Source: an uncultured Succinivibrio sp. (GTDB lineage Bacteria > Pseudomonadota > Gammaproteobacteria > Enterobacterales > Succinivibrionaceae). From it: a stretch of DNA of 8,772 bases. The position numbers were made by a program, and so were the translations under genes. The notes beneath the pieces are model-generated. The model was not told where the DNA came from. It did not search any database and worked only from the letters and a program-made list of their open reading frames with translations. Below, in pieces: positions 1 through 6,011 of this stretch. Each line of letters starts with the position of its first letter. The stretch's first letter is position 1. The DNA is taken from NCBI GenBank assembly GCA_900770725.1, contig CAAGLL010000039.1, forward strand, positions 1 to 8,772. The letters run 5' to 3'.

Positions 1-258
1 ACAACACTTTTTCCGGGGGATTTTTACAAGGCTTTGTTTGGACGGGCCCCTCCCTCGGCGGCCCCCTGTCAAGACAGGCAGCATGCCGCGCCATGGGCGG
101 TGCGGCGCGGGCCAGCCGAGCGGCTTTGGAAAAGGCACAGTGCAGGATACGAGATGGATCGAACGGGACCAAGGCTCTTGGCGCTTTCCTGATTCCAGCC
201 AGTGCATCTTGGTTTTGAAAATCTGAACTTTCAGTTTAGCCGCCTTCATCGGGCGGAG
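1..258. other. left-edge region with no recognisable gene
   Basis: I see no convincing gene here. The short open frames (for example the 62-codon one from position 38) have no ribosome binding site and resemble nothing I know. Small palindromes are present: CCTGT/ACAGG around 65-78, and AGCCG/CGGCT around 117-128. Neither has a T-run, so neither is a clear terminator. No tRNA, 4.5S, RNase P or tmRNA signature was recognised. The stretch probably separates an unseen upstream gene from the thrS promoter. Confidence 0.5.
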
Positions 259-264
259 TATAAT
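236..264 (+). promoter_or_regulatory. candidate sigma70 promoter of thrS
   Basis: A perfect TATAAT lies at 259-264. Seventeen bases upstream is TTAGCC (236-241), only a half match to TTGACA. Transcription would start near 271 and give a leader of about 115 nt before the thrS ATG at 387. The perfect -10 box and its position ahead of the operon's first gene are the support; the weak -35 is the doubt. Confidence 0.5.
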
Positions 265-358
265 CAGCCCTGTTTTCATTGCTCCGCCGAGGGCCCGGAT
301 CGTAAATGCAGGTCGGATGCGGGGGATGGATTTCACTTCACTTTTACTGGAGCCCGGA

Positions 359-378
359 GATGCGAGTATGCATCAGGG
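359..378 (+). promoter_or_regulatory. hairpin abutting the thrS ribosome binding site
   Basis: GATGC (359-363) pairs with GCATC (370-374) around a six-base loop. The very next bases, AGGG (375-378), are the likely Shine-Dalgarno, 8 nt before the ATG at 387. In E. coli, ThrRS represses its own translation by binding tRNA-like stem-loops upstream of the thrS start. A stem placed here could serve a similar purpose. However, its loop does not show a threonine anticodon in a proper 7-nt loop, so mimicry is not demonstrated. Confidence 0.35.
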
Positions 379-386
379 TTTTGAAC

Positions 387-2357
387 ATGCCCAAAATCAC
401 TCTTCCCAATGGCGCGGTCAAGGAATTTGACCATCCTGTTTCCGTTTTTGAAGTGGCCCAGAGCATCGGCCCGGGCCTTGCGCGCGCATGCGTCGCCGGC
501 AAGGTCGACGGCGTGCTGCACGATGCGTGCGACGCCATCGACCATGATGCTGCAGTGAGCATCATCACCCCCAAGGACAAGGAAGGCGTCGAGATCATCC
601 GCCACTCCTGCGCCCACCTCCTGGGCCACGCGCTAAAGCAGCTCTGGCCGCAGGCCAAGATGGCCATCGGCCCTGTGATCGACAACGGCTTCTACTATGA
701 CGTCGACATCGACCACAAGTTCACCGCCGAGGATCTCGAGGCCCTCGACAAGCGCATGCACGAGCTTGCCAAGACCGACTACCAGGTGAGGAAGGAAGTC
801 GTGGACTGGAACAGGGCGCACCAGATCTTCGAGGAGAGGGACGAGCCTTACAAGCTCCGCATCCTCGAGGAGAACATCGACAGGAACGACAAGTCCATAG
901 GCATCTACCACCATAACGAGTACACCGACATGTGCCGCGGCCCCCATGTGCCGCACATGGGCTTCTGCCAGAACTTCAAGCTCACCCACTTCGCCGGCGC
1001 CTACTGGCGCGGCGACTCGAAGAACAAGATGCTCCAGCGCATCTACGGCTGCGCGTTTGCCACGAAGGACGAGCTCAAGGATTACCTGCGCCGCCGCGAG
1101 GAGGCCGCAAAGCGCGACCACCGCATATTGGGCAAGCAGCTTGACCTCTTCCACTTCCAGCAGGAAGCGCCGGGCATGGTGTTCTGGCACAACGACGGCT
1201 GGACCGTCTACCGCATCGTCGAGAACTTCATGCGCACGATGCTGCACAAGTACCACTACATCGAGGTCAACACCCCGCAGATCATGGACCGCGTGCTCTG
1301 GGAGCGCTCGGGGCACTGGGACAAGTACGCCGAGAACATGTTCACGACCGAGTCTGAGAACCGCCAGTACGCGATCAAGCCGATGAACTGCCCTGGCGCC
1401 ATCCAGATCTTCAACTCGAGGACCCGCTCCTACCGCGACCTTCCCATCAGGATGGCCGAGTTCGGCAAGGATCACCGCAACGAGCCTTCAGGCTCGCTGC
1501 ACGGCCTGCTCCGCGTGCGCGGCTTCGAGCAGGACGACGCCCACATCTTCTGCACCGAGGATCAGATCCTCGACGTGGTCTCCGATTGCATAAAGATGGT
1601 CTACGAGGTCTACGACGTGTTCAACTTCCACCACGTCGACGTCAAGCTCTCGACCCGCCCGGAGAAGCGCATCGGTTCCGATGCGGTCTGGGACAAGTCC
1701 GAGGCCGACCTCAAGAAGGCGCTTGAGTACAACCACCTCGAGTATGAGCTCCAGCCCGGCGAGGGCGCGTTCTACGGCCCTAAGATCGAGTTCACGCTCC
1801 ATGACTCGCTCGACCGCGCCTGGCAGTGCGGCACCGTGCAGCTTGACTTCTCCCTCCCGGGGAGGCTCGGCGCCCACTACATCGGCGAGGACAACCAGGA
1901 GCACGTGCCGGTGATGATCCACCGCGCGATGCTGGGTTCCCTTGAGCGCTTCATCGGCATCCTCACCGAGGAGTACGCAGGCTCGTTCCCGACTTGGCTG
2001 GCGCCAGTGCAGGCGGTGGTCATGAACATCACCGATGATCAGGCCGATTACGCCAGGAAGGTCTGCGACGAGCTCGACGAGGCCGGGCTGCGCGTGCGCT
2101 CCGACCTTCGCAACGACAAGATCGGCTTCAAGATCCGCGAGCACACCCTCATGCACGTGCCGTACATGGCAGTCTGCGGCGCCAAGGAGGCCGCGCAGGG
2201 CGTCGTGGCGGTGCGCACGAGGAAGGGCGCCGACCTCGGCCAGATGAGCGTCGCTGACTTGATAAAGCTCATCAAAGCGGATATCATACAGCGCAAGTCG
2301 ATGCCGGACGCCGACCTCAAGATAGAGCAGGAACGCGCGGCAAAGGCAAAGAAATAG
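387..2357 (+). CDS. thrS: threonyl-tRNA synthetase
   Basis: Charges tRNA-Thr with threonine in the cytoplasm; a class II synthetase with an editing domain that removes mischarged serine. The 656-residue product aligns along its whole length with E. coli ThrRS (642 aa), with a slightly longer lysine-rich tail. The TGS domain is near residues 1-62. The editing domain carries H73 and H77 (HSCAHLLGHA) and C183 in DMCRGPHVP. The catalytic core has motif 2 around FGKDHRNEPSGSLHG and motif 3 in HRAMLGSLERF. By alignment the zinc ligands are C335, H386 and H512. The anticodon-binding domain follows APVQAVVMNITD. I chose ATG 387 because MPKITLPNG matches the family N terminus and CAGGG lies upstream; the in-frame ATG at 306 would add 27 unrelated residues. 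First gene of a translation cluster, 98 nt before infC. Confidence 0.97.
   Translation: MPKITLPNGAVKEFDHPVSVFEVAQSIGPGLARACVAGKVDGVLHDACDAIDHDAAVSIITPKDKEGVEIIRHSCAHLLGHALKQLWPQAKMAIGPVIDNGFYYDVDIDHKFTAEDLEALDKRMHELAKTDYQVRKEVVDWNRAHQIFEERDEPYKLRILEENIDRNDKSIGIYHHNEYTDMCRGPHVPHMGFCQNFKLTHFAGAYWRGDSKNKMLQRIYGCAFATKDELKDYLRRREEAAKRDHRILGKQLDLFHFQQEAPGMVFWHNDGWTVYRIVENFMRTMLHKYHYIEVNTPQIMDRVLWERSGHWDKYAENMFTTESENRQYAIKPMNCPGAIQIFNSRTRSYRDLPIRMAEFGKDHRNEPSGSLHGLLRVRGFEQDDAHIFCTEDQILDVVSDCIKMVYEVYDVFNFHHVDVKLSTRPEKRIGSDAVWDKSEADLKKALEYNHLEYELQPGEGAFYGPKIEFTLHDSLDRAWQCGTVQLDFSLPGRLGAHYIGEDNQEHVPVMIHRAMLGSLERFIGILTEEYAGSFPTWLAPVQAVVMNITDDQADYARKVCDELDEAGLRVRSDLRNDKIGFKIREHTLMHVPYMAVCGAKEAAQGVVAVRTRKGADLGQMSVADLIKLIKADIIQRKSMPDADLKIEQERAAKAKK
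2259..2287 (+). promoter_or_regulatory. internal sigma70 promoter for infC-rpmI-rplT
   Basis: TTGATA (2259-2264) and TATCAT (2282-2287) each match the sigma70 consensus at five of six bases and are separated by exactly 17 nt. The pair lies inside the 3' end of thrS. Transcripts would begin near 2294, about 160 nt before the infC start. E. coli also has infC promoters within thrS, so position and purpose agree. The match could still be chance within coding sequence. Confidence 0.5.
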
Positions 2358-2390
2358 CTGTATTTTTCTGATTTGACTCAGCAAAGACAC

Positions 2391-2435
2391 AGGGCCGTGG
2401 GAGCGCGGGAGACCGCGCGTCCCACGGCCTTTGTC
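2391..2435 (+). terminator. strong hairpin between thrS and infC (attenuator or partial terminator)
   Basis: GGCCGTGGGA (2393-2402) pairs perfectly with TCCCACGGCC (2420-2429). Inside it GCGCGG (2403-2408) pairs with CCGCGC (2413-2418) over a GAGA tetraloop, with one bulged G at 2419. The result is a 16-bp GC-rich stem. Only TTTG follows, so termination is probably weak. The stem ends about 15 nt before the infC Shine-Dalgarno, so it might instead stabilise the thrS 3' end, serve as a processing site or shape the infC leader. Confidence 0.5.
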
Positions 2436-2442
2436 AGGCAAT

Positions 2443-2458
2443 AAGGAGCCTTGCTATA
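2443..2458 (+). promoter_or_regulatory. infC ribosome binding site with AUA initiation codon
   Basis: AAGGAG at 2443-2448 is a near-perfect Shine-Dalgarno, followed after 7 nt by ATA (2456-2458). No ATG, GTG or TTG in the infC frame is correctly spaced from it; the nearby TTG at 2451 is out of frame. A strong Shine-Dalgarno joined to a non-canonical start codon is the known arrangement by which IF-3 limits its own synthesis. Confidence 0.8.
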
Positions 2459-3001
2459 AACAACAACAGACGTACCGGTAGAACGTTTCAGAAAAACCGG
2501 ATAAACAATGACATCAGATGCCGCGAAGTGCGTCTTCTGGATCAGGATAATCAGGTTCTGGGCGTGATGGCCACCATGGAGGCCCTCCACATGGCCAGGG
2601 ACGCTGGAGTCGATCTCGTCGAGATCAGCCCCAACGCCAACCCGCCGGTATGCAAGCTCATCGAGTACGGCAAGTACCTGTATGAGAAGAGCAAGGATCA
2701 GAAAAAGAAGAAGCAGAAGGTTGTCCAGGTGAAGGAAGTCAAATTCCGTCCCGGAACCGACGAAGGGGATTATCAGGTCAAACTGCGCAACCTGACCCGC
2801 TTCCTCGAAGAGGGCAACAAGGCCAAGGTGACGCTGCGCTTCCGCGGACGCGAGATGGCGCACCAGAACCTGGGCTTCGATGTCCTCAAGCGCGTAGAGC
2901 ATGATCTATGCGAGGTGGCAGGCATCGCCCAGGTCGAAACCGCTTCCAAGATGGAAGGCAGGCAGGCCTCGATGGTGCTGGCCCCCAAAAAGAAACAGTA
3001 A
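2456..3001 (+). CDS. infC: translation initiation factor IF-3, starting at an AUA codon
   Basis: Binds the 30S subunit, prevents premature 50S joining and enforces correct start-codon and initiator-tRNA choice. The body is unmistakable: EVRLLDQDNQVLGV, DLVEISPNANPPVC, YEKSK, a lysine-rich linker, VKFRPGTDEGDYQVKLRNL, RFRGREMAHQ and a terminal VLAPKKKQ. The only standard start in this region is GTG 2528, which is the Val of the conserved REVRLL and would delete the N terminus. Reading upstream in frame gives N-N-N-R-R-T-G-R-T-F-Q-K-N-R-I-N-N-D-I-R, as in the E. coli N-terminal arm. This leads back to ATA at 2456, 7 nt after AAGGAG (2443-2448). The resulting 181 residues equal the E. coli size (180), where infC starts at AUU. 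IF-3 discriminates against AUA-type starts, so autorepression is likely. The rpmI gene follows 83 nt later. Confidence 0.93.
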   Translation: MNNNRRTGRTFQKNRINNDIRCREVRLLDQDNQVLGVMATMEALHMARDAGVDLVEISPNANPPVCKLIEYGKYLYEKSKDQKKKKQKVVQVKEVKFRPGTDEGDYQVKLRNLTRFLEEGNKAKVTLRFRGREMAHQNLGFDVLKRVEHDLCEVAGIAQVETASKMEGRQASMVLAPKKKQ

Positions 3002-3054
3002 CAGGGTCCGAAGTCCGGCGGCCGCAAGGCCGCAGGCTCCTGTTTTGCGCAAAA
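3000..3054 (+). promoter_or_regulatory. structured infC-rpmI spacer, candidate L20 autoregulatory leader
   Basis: The spacer can fold into GCGGCC (3018-3023) with GGCCGC (3028-3033) over a GCAA tetraloop. An outer stem AACAGG (3000-3005) with CCTGTT (3039-3044) encloses it, and the palindrome TTTTGCGCAAAA (3043-3054) follows. In E. coli, L20 binds structured RNA ahead of rpmI and represses rpmI and rplT. This spacer sits in the same place, but I cannot show the 23S-like binding motif. Alternatively, the outer stem plus TTTT could act as a weak attenuator. Confidence 0.4.
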
Positions 3055-3084
3055 AAGCCAAAAACAATGCGGAGTAATTGAACA

Positions 3085-3300
3085 ATGGCTAAGAAAAAAG
3101 TCAAGGTCAAGATGAAGACCGACAGGGGCGTTGCGAAGCGCTTCAAGAAGACCGGCAGCGGCCACTACAAGTGCCGCCACCAGAACCTGCGCCACATCCT
3201 CACGAAGAAGACCACCAAGCGCAAGCGCAACCTGCGCAAGATGATCTACGTCAAGAACTGCAACCTGCGCGCGATCGTGCGCCAGCTGCCTTACGCGTAA
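3085..3300 (+). CDS. rpmI: 50S ribosomal protein L35
   Basis: Small basic protein of the large ribosomal subunit. The 71 residues contain the family core KTDRGVAKRFKKTGSGHYK, RHQNLRHILTKKTTKRKRNLR and the terminal QLPYA. Compared with E. coli L35 (65 aa) there is an N-terminal KKKVKVK insertion. The segment before the C terminus (KMIYVKNCNLRAIVR) replaces the usual Pro/Gly-containing stretch, so this is a divergent but intact member. ATG 3085 follows GGAG (3071-3074) at 10 nt. It lies between infC and rplT, in the canonical order; rplT starts 18 nt downstream, which favours translational coupling. Confidence 0.95.
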   Translation: MAKKKVKVKMKTDRGVAKRFKKTGSGHYKCRHQNLRHILTKKTTKRKRNLRKMIYVKNCNLRAIVRQLPYA

Positions 3301-3318
3301 TTCCGGAGGATATGGAAA

Positions 3319-3678
3319 ATGGCTAGAGTCAAGCGCGGTGTCACCGCTCACGCACGTCATAAGAAGGTTCTGAAGGCAGCCAAGGGCTACTACGGCGCAC
3401 GTTCGCGCCAGTACCGCTCCGCTGTCCAGGCTGTGACCAAGGCAGGCCAGTACGCCTACCGCGATCGCCGCCAGAAGAAGCGCCAGTTCCGCGAGCTGTG
3501 GATCGTCCGCATCAATGCGGCGGCCCGCCAGCACGATCTGAGCTACAGCCAGCTGATCAACGGCCTGCACAAGGCCAACATCGAGATCGACCGCAAGGTC
3601 CTCTCCGACATGGCGATCAACGACAAGGCCGCTTTCGAGGCAGTTGCCAAGATGGCAAAGGAAGCCATTTCGGCTTGA
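3319..3678 (+). CDS. rplT: 50S ribosomal protein L20
   Basis: Binds 23S rRNA early in 50S assembly and, in gammaproteobacteria, also represses its own operon. The 119 residues match the family end to end: MARVKRGVTAHARHKKVLK, KGYYGARSRQYR, KAGQYAYRDRRQKKRQFR, LWIVRINAAARQ and EIDRKVLSDMAI. KGYYGARSR is the gammaproteobacterial form. ATG 3319 has a strong GGAGGA (3305-3310) 8 nt upstream. The gene is the last of the cluster; an intrinsic terminator lies 25 nt after the stop. In E. coli pheS-pheT follow rplT; here gmhA does. Confidence 0.97.
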   Translation: MARVKRGVTAHARHKKVLKAAKGYYGARSRQYRSAVQAVTKAGQYAYRDRRQKKRQFRELWIVRINAAARQHDLSYSQLINGLHKANIEIDRKVLSDMAINDKAAFEAVAKMAKEAISA

Positions 3679-3703
3679 GCAATTAAATTGGCCATATGAT
3701 TTG

Positions 3704-3734
3704 AAAAAAGGCTGCCTCCAAGGTGGCCTTTTTT
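3704..3734 (+). terminator. intrinsic terminator after rplT
   Basis: A 13-bp stem forms between AAAAAAGGCTGCC (3704-3716) and GGTGGCCTTTTTT (3722-3734), with two G-U pairs and a five-base loop. It ends in six T residues. It closes the thrS-infC-rpmI-rplT transcript. Confidence 0.9.
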
Positions 3735-3739
3735 ATAAT
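3734..3739 (+). promoter_or_regulatory. candidate -10 box for gmhA
   Basis: A perfect TATAAT (3734-3739) begins in the last T of the rplT terminator run, 41 bases before the gmhA start. No acceptable -35 lies 16-18 nt upstream, since that position is inside the terminator stem. The gene needs a promoter if the terminator is efficient, and this is the only good -10 candidate. Confidence 0.35.
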
Positions 3740-3779
3740 AAGAATATCCGTAACTTGTTTGTCTTTTCAGGAAAGAATG

Positions 3780-4358
3780 ATGAATCTTGATTTCAACGTC
3801 ATAGACGACCTCAAAGAGTCGGAGCAGGTGCTCCACAACTTCATCAAGGCGCCGGGGACGGCGGATCTCATCGAGAAGGCCATTGCGCTCATGGCCTCGT
3901 CAATTAAGGATGGCGGCAAGGTGATCTCGGCTGGCAACGGCGGGAGCATGTGCGATGCACAGCACTTTGCCGAGGAGCTCACCGGACGCTACCGCGGAAA
4001 CCGCCGCGCGCTGCCGGCCGTTGCCATCTGCGACCCAAGCCACCTCACCTGCGTCGGCAACGACTACGGCTTCGATTGCGTGTTCTCGCGCTACGTCGAG
4101 GGCATGGGCATGAAGGGCGACGTGTTCCTGGGGATCTCGACCTCGGGCAACTCGGGGAACATCATCAGGGCCTGCGAAAGCGCCCGCGCGATCGGGATGA
4201 AGTCGGTGTGCCTCTTGGGCAAGGACGGCGGGAAGCTCAAGGGCATCTGCGATCTCCCGATCATCGTGCCCCATGACGGCTACGCCGACCGCATCCAGGA
4301 GGTCCACACCATGATCATCCACATCATGATCCGCGGCATCGAGGCCCTCTGCGCCTGA
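3780..4358 (+). CDS. gmhA: sedoheptulose 7-phosphate isomerase (phosphoheptose isomerase)
   Basis: Converts sedoheptulose 7-phosphate to D-glycero-D-manno-heptose 7-phosphate, the first cytoplasmic step toward ADP-heptose for the LPS inner core. The 192 residues equal E. coli GmhA in length and form one SIS domain. Visible motifs are SAGNGGSMCDAQHFAEELTGRY and VGNDYGF, the phosphate-binding GISTSGNSGNI (about 118-128), LLGKDGGKL and the C-terminal ADRIQEVH. By alignment the zinc and catalytic residues are H62, E66, Q173 and H181, all present. Two adjacent ATGs (3777 and 3780) follow AGGAAAG (3769-3775); I prefer 3780 because AGGA is then 7 nt away. It stands alone, bounded by terminators, with no other heptose gene in view. 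Confidence 0.93.
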   Translation: MNLDFNVIDDLKESEQVLHNFIKAPGTADLIEKAIALMASSIKDGGKVISAGNGGSMCDAQHFAEELTGRYRGNRRALPAVAICDPSHLTCVGNDYGFDCVFSRYVEGMGMKGDVFLGISTSGNSGNIIRACESARAIGMKSVCLLGKDGGKLKGICDLPIIVPHDGYADRIQEVHTMIIHIMIRGIEALCA

Positions 4359-4366
4359 AATTCTGC

Positions 4367-4392
4367 AAGCCTGACGTTTTCCGGTCAGGCTT
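4367..4392. terminator. inverted repeat downstream of gmhA
   Basis: AAGCCTGAC (4367-4375) pairs perfectly with GTCAGGCTT (4384-4392), a 9-bp stem with an eight-base loop. It lies 8 nt after the gmhA stop. Neither strand has a proper T-run, so it is a weak or 3'-protecting hairpin rather than a certain terminator. It may also serve gltA, which ends 130 nt away on the opposite strand. Confidence 0.4.
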
Positions 4393-4478
4393 AATAATTC
4401 AACCATCTTTAATTTGAGTATCTTGTCTTAAACCAAAGCAAGAATTATTCCCATTTTTTTTCTTTCCGGGCAACCTGT

Positions 4479-4507
4479 GGTGCTTGCTCAAAAAAGCATC
4501 TTTTTTT
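4479..4507 (+). terminator. intrinsic terminator (plus strand) between gmhA and gltA
   Basis: GGTGCTT (4479-4485) pairs with AAGCATC (4494-4500), seven pairs with one G-U, followed by seven T residues (4501-4507). The T-run is on the plus strand, so it would stop gmhA transcripts before they run antisense into gltA. No equally clear terminator was seen for gltA on the minus strand. Confidence 0.6.
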
Positions 4508-4523
4508 GTTTCTGCCCCGGAAT

Positions 4524-5837
4524 TCAGCGCCTGCTCATCGCCTTGACGTTGCGCAACTCCTTGCCGGTGTAGATCTGGCGGGGCCTGCCCAGGCGCGAGT
4601 CCTTGATGGTCTGCATCTCGTTCCAGTGGGAGATCCAGCCGATGGTTCTTGCCAGCGCGAAGATCACGGTGAACATCGAGGTCGGGATCCCGATGGCGTT
4701 GAGGATGATGCCCGAGTAGAAGTCGACGTTCGGGTAGAGGTGGCGCGAGACGAAGTAGTCGTCGTTGAGCGCTATCTTCTCAAGCTCGGTTGCAACGTGC
4801 AGCGCCGGGTTGTCGGTGATGTGCAGCTCGTCGAGCACCTCGTGACAGGTATCGCGCATGACAATCGCGCGCGGGTCGAAGGTCTTGTACACGCGGTGCC
4901 CGAAGCCGAAGAGCCTGAACGGGTCGTTCTTGTCCTTGGCGCGCGCGATGTACTCGGGGATCCTGTCCACTGATCCAATTTGCTGGAGCATGCGCAGGCA
5001 GGCCTCGTTGGCGCCGCCGTGCATCGGGCCCCAGAGCGAGGCGATGCCGGCAGCGATGCAGGCGTAGGGGTTGGCCCCGGAGGATCCTGCAAGTCTCACC
5101 GAGGAGGTGGAGGCGTTCTGCTCGTGGTCTGCGTGCAGTATGAAGATCCTGTCGAGTGCCTTGGCGATGACGGGATTGACTTTGTACTTCTCGCAAGGCG
5201 TTGCGAACATCATGTGCAGGAAGTTCTCGGCATAGCCCATGGAGTTGTCGGGGTAGACGAAGGGCTGGCCTATAGAGTACTTGTAGGACATGGCCGCCAG
5301 AGTGGGCATCTTGGCGACCAGGCGCACGGCGGTGAGCTCGCGCAGCTGCGGATCGTAGATGTCCATGCTGTCGTGGTAGAAGGCCGAGAGTGCGCCTGCG
5401 ACGCCGCAGAGCACCGCCATCGGGTGGCTGTCGCGGCGGAAGGCCTGGAACAGCGACTCCATCTGGGTGTGCACCAGGGTGTGGCGCTTGACCCTCTTTT
5501 CAAAAGTCGCGTACTGGGTCTTGTTGGGCAGCTCCCCCTTGAACAGGAGGTAGCAGACCTGCAGGTAGTTGGTCTTCGTGGCAAGCTGGTCGATGGGGTA
5601 GCCGCGGTAGAGCAGGATCCCCTTGTTCCCGTCGATGAAGGTGATGCGGGACATGCACGACGCGGTGGAGACGAAGCCCGGATCGTAGGTGAAGTAGCCC
5701 TGCTTGCCGAGCTCGCGGATGTCGATGACCTCAGGCCCCATGGTGCCTTTGAGGATCGGCAGCTTGATGGGATCCTTGCCTGGGATGTTGAGCACCGCAT
5801 ACCCGGTCTGGGTAGGGAGATCTTCCTGATTTGACAT
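4524..5837 (-). CDS. gltA: citrate synthase, type II hexameric
   Basis: Condenses acetyl-CoA and oxaloacetate to citrate, the entry step of the TCA cycle, in the cytoplasm. The 437-residue protein follows the Gram-negative form of about 427 aa. Motifs are SRITFIDGNKGILLYRGYPI, LHADHEQNASTSSVR, SLWGPMHGGANEA, FGFGHRVYKTFDPR and YPNVDFYSGI. The three catalytic residues are present: H273, H314 and D372 by alignment to E. coli H264, H305 and D362. I start at ATG 5837 (MSNQEDLPTQ): AGGA sits 7 nt upstream, and the open frame beyond it (20 more residues to 5897) overlaps the likely promoter. Divergent from purU across 376 nt. The hexameric type is usually inhibited by NADH. Confidence 0.96.
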   Translation of the reverse strand: MSNQEDLPTQTGYAVLNIPGKDPIKLPILKGTMGPEVIDIRELGKQGYFTYDPGFVSTASCMSRITFIDGNKGILLYRGYPIDQLATKTNYLQVCYLLFKGELPNKTQYATFEKRVKRHTLVHTQMESLFQAFRRDSHPMAVLCGVAGALSAFYHDSMDIYDPQLRELTAVRLVAKMPTLAAMSYKYSIGQPFVYPDNSMGYAENFLHMMFATPCEKYKVNPVIAKALDRIFILHADHEQNASTSSVRLAGSSGANPYACIAAGIASLWGPMHGGANEACLRMLQQIGSVDRIPEYIARAKDKNDPFRLFGFGHRVYKTFDPRAIVMRDTCHEVLDELHITDNPALHVATELEKIALNDDYFVSRHLYPNVDFYSGIILNAIGIPTSMFTVIFALARTIGWISHWNEMQTIKDSRLGRPRQIYTGKELRNVKAMSRR

Positions 5838-5886
5838 GTGTGCGTCCTGAAAATTCAAATAGGTTGTTGATGCTGTGTTGAGACCA

Positions 5887-5915
5887 AATATAGCCAACGC
5901 CTGAACAAAACTGAA
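5887..5915 (-). promoter_or_regulatory. candidate gltA promoter
   Basis: On the minus strand TATATT (plus positions 5887-5892) is a good -10 box. Exactly 17 nt upstream is TTCAGT (5910-5915), a partial -35. Transcription would start near 5880, giving a leader of about 43 nt before the gltA ATG. Confidence 0.45.
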
Positions 5916-5919
5916 CTCA

Positions 5920-5935
5920 GGCCGCGCCTGCGGCC
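5920..5935. repeat. small GC palindrome upstream of the gltA promoter
   Basis: GGCCGC (5920-5925) and GCGGCC (5930-5935) form a perfect 6-bp inverted repeat with a four-base centre. It lies just upstream of the candidate gltA -35 box and could be an operator or a minor hairpin. Nothing identifies a specific regulator. Confidence 0.35.
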
Positions 5936-5965
5936 AAATGCACCGCCATGGAACAGCAACAGATC

Positions 5966-5994
5966 GTGCAAACGCCCCTGCGCTCCATTAAAAT
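5966..5994 (+). promoter_or_regulatory. weak candidate purU promoter
   Basis: TAAAAT (5989-5994) could be a -10 box, with GTGCAA (5966-5971) 17 nt upstream matching the -35 consensus at only three of six bases. A start near 6001 would put the palindromic array at the very 5' end of a purU leader of about 210 nt. The support is positional; the sequence match is poor. Confidence 0.25.
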
Positions 5995-6011
5995 CAACAC
6001 AATCAAATGCA

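Noticed and set aside
80..330. Possible tRNA or small stable RNA ahead of thrS
   Set aside because: No acceptor stem, T-loop or anticodon arm could be assembled, and no signature of 4.5S, tmRNA or RNase P RNA was present.
306..386. In-frame upstream ATG giving ThrRS 27 extra residues
   Set aside because: The extension does not resemble the family, and ATG 387 begins the conserved TGS domain with a suitable AGGG upstream.
1488..2441. Long minus-strand open frame antisense to thrS (about 317 codons), and a similar one at 633-1475
   Set aside because: These reflect GC-rich codon bias in the real gene; the products resemble nothing and lack ribosome binding sites.
2528..2530. GTG as the infC start
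   Set aside because: It encodes the Val of the conserved REVRLL segment, and starting there would remove the N-terminal arm of IF-3.
4980..5834. Plus-strand open frame of 284 codons across gltA
   Set aside because: It is the shadow of citrate synthase, whose catalytic motifs are complete on the other strand.
5966..5982. PurR-like half site (GCAAACG) upstream of purU
   Set aside because: Only one half of the 16-bp palindrome is recognisable; the second half does not match.
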